From: Phoronis australis | Lineage: Eukaryota > Phoronida > Phoronidae | DNA length: 64,000 nt | NCBI GenBank assembly: GCA_002633005.1 | Contig: NMRA01000409.1 | Span: 311,831-375,830 of the forward strand | Direction of reading: 5' to 3' | Part shown: in pieces, positions 45,830 to 57,800 of the stretch | How positions within the stretch are numbered: position 1 is the first letter of the stretch | Layout of the letters: each line of letters starts with the position of its first letter | Translations under genes and position numbers: made by a program | Notes under the pieces: generated by a model | The model's database searches: none | What the model was told of the DNA's origin: nothing | The model's input: only the letters and a program-made list of their open reading frames with translations

Positions 45830-48800
45830 GTACATTCTTTAATTTGTAGTTTGTGACAGAACGTTTCCCTTTTAAAAATCTCCGGTTTATGATTTCTCGA
45901 ACGCTAGAAAATTTGCGTGAAATCTCCGGTTTATTATTTCGCGGACGCTAGAAAATTTGCGTGAAATAGATTCGAGCACAAAATACAACTTGATCATTTG
46001 TGTACACAGTAGGTTGATGTGTGATCTTTAGTGCCAGACAGCTGTAGACCAAGGCTAGTCAAAGACAGTCAGCTAGCTGGATGATGACGTCAGAGATGCT
46101 TTGGTTTGTTTTCGTACGTAGAAAAGCAGTTCTGACTGTACACTGCATCAAAGAAGCTGCGGAGAATTCATGTTTGATATTACACACTCATGGACACATA
46201 CGCAAACAGCATACGGTTGTACATACGTTATAACTGAATGGTGTATATGTACCTCGTGTGGGTGATACTCAAGGCGTACGGTTGTACATACGTTATAACT
46301 GAATGGTGTACATGTACAGTGTACCTCGCGTGGGTGATACTCAAGGCGTACGGTTGTACATACGTTATAACTGAATGGTGTACATGTACAGTGTACCTCG
46401 CGTGGGTGACACTCAGGCGAGGACTCTTGGAGTCACTCCTCATGAAACCAACCCAACCAGTCGCCCACCCTCTCAGCCCCATCATGGTTTAGGAATTTGG
46501 AAAGTCATATGGTGTCAAACAAGATGTAGTATTTATTGTGGTTTAGACTAAAAATACTGCATGTACACAATTCTCTGAATGCACTGTAACAGGGGACCAG
46601 CGAGACAATCAGGAACGTACAAACATTCTCGTGAAAACGAGTAACACTAAAATTTTGTATCACAGTTTTCTGCATAAAGGTCCAGGGTGTATATTTGAAA
46701 GTGACAAATGTACATGAAAGCTCGGCTGTATCAGCGATGTAGACGGTGTGCATAAAAAAGCTTCTGGGAATACACAATACTGTCGACGCGTAATTTTGCT
46801 CACAGGTTGGAGTTTATTGCTAAAGATTTACTTCAGTGACGATATTGATGTCCAATTCATATGAAATTGGGGAAAGATTCAGTTTCCAACCACGCAATTT
46901 TCCCAAGTAAAGCCATTGGGCGTATCAGCGGAACATTTTCATTACGTACTCCAACATGGCGTGTCTCTAAAGATGGGTCTTTACACAGAAAACTCTGGTA
47001 TCCAATTTGCACGTGCCACTCAGAGTTCGTGATAATAGGTCAGACATGCTGTTCTTGCAAATGACGATTTCTTGCCTTTCTCGAACTCGAAATTGAATGG
47101 CAGCGTTAAAATCTAAGTCTCGGACCAACCCGCTTCAACTTTTGCCAGATCTAATGACCGTGCTTGGGCTCAGTTACGTTTCAATGAGCTTTAGCTTAGC
47201 ACAATGTCTTTTAAAGGAGGCCACAGTTACAGAGATTATCAGTAATAACTTAAGGCCAATCATTACGTCCAGCAAAGTCTAATTTTTTAAACGTTCCTCT
47301 TGAATTCTAGCGGCGCACAATTGCATTCTGCAACCCCTGTATTTTAAATGCCGGTTCGGATGCGCAGATTTCGTCATAGAAACCAGCAAACTTCATGGTC
47401 ATATGCTTTTACACAATCTTGGATGGAGTTGACCAAACTAGTGGTTAGGATGGTTTCAAACAAATCGTCGATTTGTTGCATTGCTTGCAATTTGCAAATT
47501 TGTCCAAGCATTCTACCTTCACCCGATTATTTTGGTCCGTCAACGATAGACCCGCGTCTGATGACTGCTCTCCTGTCGTTTTCATTTCCATCCAAAGGTG
47601 CTTCTTCACCATGCTATGCACGTAGACTTGCGTGACTGCTCGGGAATTTTGAACACTATTGTCACTTTCCTGTTGGAGTACATTTTAACGACTCGGTCTT
47701 TTACGACTTTGTAAACTGCTAATCTCTTGGGCATGATTGACTTCGCCTACCTCGACCCAAAAGTACATGTAGCATAAGAGGGTGAATACATTGATGGCTA
47801 TGCGAAGACATTCTGTAGAACCTTTTGAGAAATTTGGATCACACAAGATTTCTAAGACTTCGAGATCCTCAGCATCCCGTCCAGTAATTTTCCACCGTCA
47901 CTTTAGCATCAAACCAATGAGCGCTCCACATTACAGTCGGTGTTGTAGTGGGCGTAGGCGCAGTCAACCACCTTATGGCATTTAAACGTGGCGCCAGCGT
48001 TATAGTGGGTGCAGGCGCAGCGAACCATTTTTTACGCCTTCACGTAGCGCCTACTCACAGTAGCTTTGATACAGTAGCTTGCGGTGTTGATGCGCAGGTA
48101 CACTGACGACAGCATTGTTGCAGAATATTCCGGCGCGCGTGACCATACGTCGTGGACAATTTACCCAAAAGATTGTAGTGAGCTTCTAGAGGCGTTGCCT
48201 TGACAATGACGAGCAGTCATTTTGCTCTATTCTGGGCATCTTAGCCCCAAAACCTAGCCGATGGGATCTGGGATAAAACATGGCGAGCACGAAGTCGGGA
48301 TTATTTGCTACCAGAGGAATGCGTGAGTTCTTAAAATCGGAGAAGACAACCGACCAAGTGCTCTGTGACGACAGGACCTCTTGCAGTACAGCTGAATATG
48401 TGAACGAGTATTCGGCGAAATGAACCGGATAGCACATGTATAAGACGAACACTCTTGTTTGCTATTAGAAACTACCCCTAGCTCTGTGTTCGACAAAGTC
48501 AATGGTCCCCTCCCCCCGCCTTCCATGTTCCAACCACAACCTTATGCCACAACGTGGATGATTCGACAACACGGAACTGCTGATTGTTCTCAGTCCAGAT
48601 AACCATGCATGTAACTTAGAAAAGAACAAGACTGACACCAAAAAGTTTGTGGAGGTTTCTGTAGCTATAATATAAAGCACTCTATCTTTGGAGTGGTCAC
48701 TTCAAGCAACTGGTTTTTTAATATCTCCTAAATTAATTGAAGAATAAGAACAGCTACTTGTAACAAAACCCTGCACATCACACCGGGTACATAGTGTTTG

Positions 48801-51800
48801 AAGCTCATTTAAACATCGGTGCTTGTGTAAAATCGTGTTTGTGTAGCTGAAGCAGACGGAGTAACATATGTTCGCCGAGTAAAGAAATTTTAGATTAATA
48901 TTTCAAGATAAAGTAACAATTATGGTGTCACACCATATGCGGATAAAGGGGGACCAAAAGGCCAAGAGTACGCACCCCACGGGTGGCTATGCACAGCATA
49001 TCGTTTCTGGGCGTTACGCACCTATTTTCCTTTAAAATTGTGTTTGGCCCCCCTTCAAAACCGCTTGGAATGAACGCAGACCTTTGCCTTCACATATGTT
49101 TGGTTGGGTGCCTTTCTGTGAATTCCTAGATTCGCCACTGCAGACTAGAAGTAAATACCCATTCGTGAGTCGAAAATAGACCTACATGTTCGTGAGTCAG
49201 GTTTTGCGAATTCAATGCACTTTTAGAATTCAGTGCTTAAGGTGATACAGTGGGCATTGGGTGCCTACTTTTCTCTATTTCACCACTATACCAACCACTT
49301 GGAGTAGCACTCTTTTTAACAGCTGCTCCATTCATAGTTATTATAGCGTTCACAAGAATTTGTCACCGGTGAATGGGTGAGGAGAAAGAAGAATAAAATG
49401 TCTCAAACGTTTCGGAGAATGTCACGCCCCATTTTCGTCAAAGGAGTGGGTTATTAATACAGCCCATGAAAATGACTTTTCCATTCTTTTGTTTCAACAA
49501 AGACTATTACATGGACCGCCACTCTGTATATTTTCAGCGGACGAACTCTGTAATCTTACGCAGAAGCCGTTACGTCATTATTCACTGGCGACACCTGGCC
49601 AAATAATCAAGTTAACTTTAATTTCCGTCAAGTACGTCGCCTGCTAATCATGGTCGGCTGTTGTGTGGTTGGGTGGTAGCATTGCTAAAAGTACTCACGA
49701 TACCAACAGTTCTACTATCGGAAGACTTTGAACAGCGTTTCAATGCCGAATTATTCTTCATTGTACTGGACAGTAAAATAGATGCAAGAATTTCCCGTCA
49801 CACCAAAATCTGAAACAGCTAATTTAAGAGAGTGGCGCCTCCTCTGCACACTGCGCAAGAAAATGTCTGAGTTGCAAATCTGTTGTCTGTAATCTTTAAT
49901 TTCAATAGAGCATGTGCTTTCCCGTGTACTCATGTTGTACATGTAGTCCTACTTGTGGCCAATGAGCTAAATCTATCTCATTGCTTGTGGCATTGTCATA
50001 GCCCAGTGAGACAGTGAAATGTTCCACTATGGGTTGTGGAAACCTCGGGAATAACACAGGAAAAGAAAAAAACCCGATAAATTAGTATCAGTACAAGTCT
50101 AACACTTGTACCTTAAACGAGCAGATGCCTGCAGTTTATTACGTACATCGTGTGCATTTTAATACGTAGATCTAGCCGTAGAGGCTAGAGTTCAATGGTC
50201 TCGCGAGACCATATCGAGTTGAATGACTTACTGCTAGTGAACTCGTGCTTTCGTTTTGTTTCCAAATAGGGATCTGGGTGAAACGAACGGTGACCGTGCT
50301 GATGCACGTATGATGTACAGTGATGCGTTGTGTAATATCGGATATATATTATAGTAACTTCAGATTTCTATCATTGTTTTCTTTATCGCATCAGCATTGT
50401 CGACAGTCCGTTCCAGGGCATAATGTTCCCTTTTCCAGATAATTACTAAATATTAGTTTACCTTTTTCAGAAAATTGTGAGACGAAGTTCCGGACACAGC
50501 ACTCATGGCAACCACACCCACAGTAAGTTAATGGACGTAACAAAGCGCATGCGCAGGCATGCAGATTCTCTTGGGAAATTGGCGAGAATAGATAGAAAAC
50601 GGGTGCATTTAGCGCCGTACACAAGTTGTTAAGTAATTTAAAACCGGCAATTCAGAAGAGAATAACTTTCAATCTGGGAATAGTAATCTGCGTGTTCAAT
50701 GTAATGGGACCAACGTATCGATCACTTGCGTACCATTGCATTGACATGTAACATACACAAATTCACGTTTACTTAGCACATTAGAATCTTGATTACCGAG
50801 AATTATAAACCTATTTCAGATAACGATTTGAAGAGTTGGGTTCTCTGTCGGCTCAGGTTTAGTGCGCTGTTCTAGACCTGCCAACTTCAGTGCTATGATT
50901 CACGAAAAGAGAGTTTTAGCCTTGGATGCTTCGCGGGTTACAAACTTTGTCTCATACTGTAGAAAATCTAGGATTTGTTCTGGACATACATGTAAATGAC
51001 AGTAAGTACTTACCAAAGAAGTGAATCAAATAATCAGGACTTGCTCAACTTAAACTCTTGCACAAGGACAGGAGACGCTCTCCTCGGAAGCCGGATCGCG
51101 AACCAACTTCTGATTGGACTTTTCTGGCATGTTTGAAAAGGAAAAACTTCCAGAGCTTCTCAACATTCCTCCCAGCCATATCTGATAAAACCAACCATTA
51201 AAGACACTCCAAAAAGATACACTCATCATCTGGAAATGAGATTATAGTACACCCGCTAAAAGAGTACTATGGAGTGCTATCCGCCGGACACAATTCCACA
51301 ACCGTAAAAACAAAACAATGGTAAAACATACCCGGAAAACATATTCATTGTATGTTCATACAAGCTTACATGTACCTTGACGCATACCTGGTCATATACG
51401 TTCGACTGAAACACAATAAAACAACACGTACACCAATTAGTGACGTTATATAACCTATATTTCAAAAAACACACACTATGATTACAATAAAAATGAAAGT
51501 ATTTTTTCTCCCAAACCTATGATTGGACGTTGCTGACTTGTTTGCAAGGGAGATGTCCCCAAACGTACGCAACATTCCTCCTCGCCATATCTGTCGGTGG
51601 TCGTCGCCATCTGGCGTCATAGGTTCCAGTTTAAACTAACCATTACACACAACCCCCAAAACGATACAATCGTCACCTGGAAGTGAGATTACAAAAACCT
51701 CGCGAAAAAAATATTATGGAGCACTATCCGGACATTAGTACCCGACCACAAAAGCAAGACAATGATAAACTATACACGGAAAATGTATGTTTTCATATCC

Positions 51801-54800
51801 GCTTACCTTGACGCGTACCCGGTCAAATGTGTTATCGTGCCACACAATGAAACAACACGTAAACCAACTGGTGAAATTATATAACCTATATTTCAAAAAA
51901 TGCTATGATTACAATAAAAACTGAATTCCATTTCCTCTCAAACCCCTTACTGGACGTTGCTGACATGTTTATGAGCTTCAGAACAATAATCCGTACAGTT
52001 GATTCCAAATACTAATCTAAAATCAGTCCAATAGAGTATAACGTCACAAATTGCTAGTCAGATCAGATCGTTTGTTTTAAGAATTGCTAAATCGTAGAGC
52101 TAGCAGTATATGTGCAAACCATTACGTTGTAAACACGTCACGCAAAGACAGGAATTCTCATTAATGCGGCTATAACTCTGCCTTTCATCACAAAAAGCAA
52201 ATTTTTATTGAGACCAATTACCGTTATGGAATTAGACCCAAATTTTAATTAGTCAAATTGGAGTCGATTTCAGCTTCAAGAGCACTCACAGGTCCTACAC
52301 GCTGGTTTGTCACGTGTCATTTTGTGTACGGAGCACGTTCTCAAGCAATCACGATTGAACGTTCAATTCATTGCAAACCCAGAATTCAATTCGCATCTGA
52401 AAGAGGAACACGTTCAGATCAATTCTACGGCGATTTAACTGGACACCCCTGAAACCATACACAGAAGATGTGAAAACTAAGGTCCAGAGAACAATAACTT
52501 ATAAACGTGACCTATACATTCAGAGGCTGGAGGAGGAGGTAATTTTTGTTGTCACCATTTTTGCGTACATGCTACGTTGTCATTTAATTTCAGTTCACTG
52601 GGGCTATAAAGACGGCATGGGTTACGGGCCGTCCAACTGGGGCGGCACGTGCGCGAAATCGACTGGTCAATCACCAATCAACGTGGACACAACTGTAACA
52701 AAGTTTGACCCGGATTTGAAAACGCCCAAACTAGCGGGGTATGAACGACCCGTTGGCAACGTTACCATGTTGAACAACGGACACTCAGGTAGGCCTACAT
52801 GTAATTACGAAAAATGCAAAAAAATGAAACACTGAAATGTCACTATTAGGTGTGCTTGAATCCTTGGTTTGAGGTTTCTTTTATCGGCCGTGGCCGGTGA
52901 TCGCCGAGTAATGGCGCTTGTTTTGAGCATGTTCAAAAAACGACAAAGGTCGCTATACATGCGTCATGCTTGAGGCAACTTTTACGTTAACACTGGGGGC
53001 TTTGATACATGTACCTCAACGCGTAAGTGACTTTAAACCACACGGTAACGAACCCGCCCTAGTCAATTCACAAATTAACGCGCGTGGCTTAGCCGCGCTG
53101 CTAAAGAAGTCCTAGTCGCTTATCGGTTTTAAAAATTCTAAGACGGCTAATAATTACTTTTCGATTTTAATACCAGTCATGCTGGTCGTTTGCCTTACTT
53201 GTTCGTTTTATTTTTTTATTTATTTTATTTTTTCTTTGACGTAGAAATTAGCACGCTAAACAGGCACGTTGTTTACGACCGCACATTCGGGCAAGCACAT
53301 GAATAGCGACTAGCTCACTTCAATGCGTAACGGCGCCATCAAGCCTTTGCTGTGCCGCGGAATTCTTGTCTAAACTCATTCTTAAGTAGAAAAGAAAATG
53401 TTAAAACTAATCTCTAGTCTCTGATTTGATTTCCATGGAAACCAAAAGACTGTTTCCTGCCTTGCAGTAGTCGTTACCTTTCGGCTCTTTCCGTGAAAAC
53501 GTATCGCGGGTTTAACTTCGTCATTCATGTCATTATACAATCTCTTTTTCCAGTGTCAATTTCTTTGAACGGTGGCATGACCTTGACATTGCCAAGCGAC
53601 GGGCAAACATTTCGTGCAGTTTCTTTCCATTTCCATTGGGGCGTCGACAACAAAGTTGGTTCCGAGCACACGGTGGACGGCAAGCCTTTCCCAATGGAGG
53701 TGAGGTCGGCCTGACTTCTCTGTTTTTGAAAGAAATGCTAAATATTTCGCCATTTCCATTAATTGGAAGCCATCAACTTAAAACAGTATAATATATCATT
53801 CCCGCCGCCCGTTTCATGAAAAAAGACTTTAGTCTACGTCATAAATTTCATCTTACTTGCGCTCTACACAGCTATTTTTGAAAAGCAATTTATATCACCT
53901 CAACAAAGTACGAGTTCTCTGAAAATTTATCGTTAGTCGCCTAAATAGTTTTTATATGTTATACCTAAACTGTCATGGTCTAACCATTATGTGTCAAAAA
54001 CTTCACTCCGTAATTGTAAAGTGGGAATGTAAGTAAAAATTTCTGACCTAAATCTAATTTTAACCCTGTTTAGCTGGCCCAAAAACTAAAATCAAAATAG
54101 GCCTTATACATGTAGTTTCATAAAGTCGGACTCATAATGTTCCTACCGTGATAGGATTCCATTTCCATTAGCGACCCTGGTAACAGGCATTACATGTACA
54201 TGTGCCATTTTGCAATTCACAATTTTACGGTTTGGCCAAAGCCAATAAAGTTTGAAGCTTTTTTGAGTCATTGGTGATTTCTACGTTTTGGTTAATAACT
54301 GAAATGGTACCCTTTCACGGTAAGGAATATTACCGAGACAGGATTTATAAAGGCCTAATTCGATTTTTATTGGTACATGTACGAAATCCAATTTGGACAT
54401 GGGACCTGTATGTTTTGGATAAACGTCTAAATCTGAGGGCATGCAAACCGATGCTCACACACGGTATTCTGCGCTTCAGCAATACATCCTCCTGGCACAG
54501 TGCCAAACTACTCTTCCACAGAAAATGTGCCGTGAAAGAGATTGACTGAGACTGGTTCCCATTGAAGGACACCTTCCCTCCATCCTTGTGAAGAGTTTTA
54601 AGTTGTCAGCCCAGTTCGTTATCTCATGAAATATCTCTTGTAACGTATTTTGAGATGTTCCTAAATATCCACGAAAAGGTAGAGGGTGTTTCCTTTTACT
54701 ATAATACTTCACTTCAATGTCGACACCAGGTGGTGCAACTGTAGACTCTTCTCGCGTGAGGTAAACGGCCGTGTTCTTATCTACGTCTTAAGCGTGTAAG

Positions 54801-57800
54801 CATATTGTCGTAGTGATGCAAGCACGGGCATATTTAGAGGAAAAAGCCTGGTGGTATGTTTTAGCATCTGCCAGCAAAAGAATTGTCAAGTGACTATTCA
54901 TGCTGAAAAAACACTTTGTTTCAAACCCAGTTTTTTATATGATTCAATGAAGACAGAAAGCATACATCACTCGCATTTCGCGGTTATTTCTCAAGGGATT
55001 GCTGATTGCACACAGTATAAATGATACACGGCCCACAATTTGATTTGGTCCTAGAGAAATCGATTGCAAGTCGTCTGATAGTTTCATACGCGTAAAACGG
55101 GTTTGTGCACTAATGCATGTTTTGCAGCCTCTTGCAACTGCTGATGTAAGTTCCAAGTCCCCTTAAATGACTTCGTTTTGTGTTATTTTGCTGTCCAAAA
55201 ATACAAGGAGGCTCCAAAGGAGGCACTAGAGCCCGTTCAAGTGCAGACATGCGTCAAAATTCACTTTTTCTTTACCGATTTAAAGTTACGTTGAGCGCTG
55301 TATCGACTGGTCAAAAATGGCCGAAAAAAAAAAAACGGTTTATCGAACCAAAAACAAAACCAGTGCCCGGTTGCATGAAACAGTCCCAAATAGGGACTCG
55401 ACTGAGTTCCCTGAAACTTTTGCGTATTGGTTTCGTAAAATTTAAATTCGCTATTTTTAGTTTATCGTTATTAGATATATGAGGTGCTTTTTGACGAATG
55501 ACATTTTCTAATAATGTAACTAAAACCTGAGTCCATAATTCAGACAAAATAGTTAGGGACTTAAAGCAGAGGCTTTGCATGACAAAAATCCCTGCTTATT
55601 TTCAATAATAGTAAAAAATCAACGTAGAATTCACTTTCGATTAGTATCAGAGCCAAAAAATTGATTAAGAAATGAGACTGAGAATAAGAAAGGACAATCA
55701 ANCCTGGTGGTATGTTTTAGCATCTGCCAGCAAAAGAATTGTCAAGTGACTATTCATGCTGAAAAAACTCTTTGTTGCAAACCCAGTTTTTATATGATTC
55801 AATGAAGACAGAAAGCATACATCACTCGCATTTCGCGGTTATTTCTCAAGGGATTGCTGATTGCACACAGTATAAATGATACACGGCACACAATTTGATT
55901 TGGTCCTAGGGAAATCGATTGCAAGTCGTCTGATAGTTTTATACGCGTAAAACGGGTTCGTGCACTAATGCATGTTTTGCAGCCTCTTGCAACTGCTGAT
56001 GTAAGTTCCACGTCCCCCTAAATGACTTCGTTTTGTGTTTTTTTTTTTGCTGTCAAAAAATGCAAGGAGGCTCCAAAGGAGGCACTAGAGCCCGTTCAAG
56101 TGCAGACCTGCGTCAAAATTCACTTTTTCTTTACCGATTTAAAGTTACGTTGAGCGCTATATTGACAGGTCAAAAATGGCCGATTTCGAAGTAAAATGAA
56201 ATAAGAAAACAAAAAACGGTTTATCGAACCAAAAACAGGACCAGTGCCCGGTTGCATGAAACAGTCCCAAATAGGGACTCGACTGAGTTCCCAAAAAACG
56301 TTTGCGTATTGGTTTCGTAAAAATTTAAATTTGCTATTTTTAGTTTATCTTTATTAGATGTGGGAGCTGCTTTTTGACGAATGATATTTTCTAATAAATG
56401 TAACTAAAACCTGAGTCCATAATTCAGACAAAATAGTTAGGGACTTAAGCAGAGGCGTCGCATGACAAAAATCCCTGCTTATGTTCAATAATATTAAAAA
56501 ATCAACGTAGAATTCACCTTCGATTAGTATGAGAGCCAAAAAATTGATTAAGAAATGAGACTGAGAATAAGAAAGGACAATCAATGTTTTCAAAAGCCCA
56601 CAAATACGCAGTAGATTTTGAGGACCTAGTTAAATCCCTACATGGGACTGTTTCATACAACCGGGCACTGAAGAACTTCACTCTGATCACAGTAGAAGCG
56701 CGTAAAAGAAATAATCCAACATTTACTTAAAACTTCCATACTTCAAGATTTTCAGTGCAACGCCGAATCACAAAATTAAACCAAAGCAATCGACACTGAA
56801 ACAGGGTGTCCGACAAGGGTAATGGTCATATTACCCAATCAGAGCTTGATAAATGTTTAACTGCAACACTATCGACTTTGGAGATCGTTCACTGTCCCAA
56901 AGCGAATCCGACTGATTTTTGGCCGGCATTCACGCTTGTCGTGTCGGAACATCAATGTAAAATTTGACTCGCCACAGGTAACGCTAGAAAATTGGGTCTC
57001 ACTGCGAATAATATAACGACAGTCTAATATGTTGCTTCTAGATGCACGTGGTTCACGTCAACTCAAAGTATGCTGACACTGCATCTGCCATCAAGCACAA
57101 AGACGGTCTAGCCGTACTGGGATTTTTTCTTGGAATAGGCAGTAACAACTCCAGGTACTTCGAGCCCATTGTGGAGAATTTGCAATACATTCCAAGCAGA
57201 GGTACGTAGTTTTCAACGGGGACTCGAGTGCCTTTTCTTCTCAAACACGTGACCTTTTCAGCAGCCTTCAAAACTCAATCAAAGCAATGACCAGTCATCA
57301 AATTTACTATTTTTAACAAAATACGCCACTGTCATCAACCTGTTCCATCCCGTGATCATAACATGTGCATAAAATAGGCGGACACGACCAAACAAAATCT
57401 TTTTGGTTAATATGCGATACTTTTGCCTTCGAAAATTGTGATTGCCCGGCCGGCTCACGGCACGCCGCGCCGATCTGAGTAATCCATATCCGCGTGGTCA
57501 CTCCTTTCGGCATAAACACCGTCATTATGTCGCCGTCGTCGTCGCCATCATTAGTCATCTCTAAATATTCGAATAGTTATCTTCATATCCCGCCATTCCA
57601 GGTGTAATTGTAGGACAGCGCCACGCGTCATTAGCGCTTAAAATGTATCATCGACGCACTGTAATGGCAGTAACGGGCGCATAAAAATTGAATCGCAACG
57701 GCACCTGACTTGAAAAGCACTGTCCTATTAAGTACTTCAAACCTAAGGACAATGAAGAACACCCGAACAAAACTAATGCCATTGACCAAAACAACAACCT

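Larger units (their letters stand above)
45830..52593. other. Carbonic anhydrase intron 1 (6.8 kb)
   Basis: Contains a 65/72-bp tandem repeat (46209-46417), GCGCC-type modules (47949-48056, 49220-49290), a repeat shared with 42920 (49740-49890) and a direct repeat of about 420 bp (51108-51975). A 47-codon ORF at 48280-48423 has a good ATG context but no recognisable domain. No other gene is supported. Confidence 0.65.
53700..57041. other. Carbonic anhydrase intron 3 (3.3 kb)
   Basis: Contains an 856-bp direct duplication (54847-55701 and 55703-56583) with a single N at the junction, each with a copy of the GGTTGCATGAAAC MITE, truncated in the first and complete in the second. No coding sequence is seen. 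Confidence 0.8.

Noticed and set aside
46228-46492. Repeated-peptide open frames on both strands
   Set aside because: They are produced by the 65/72-bp minisatellite.
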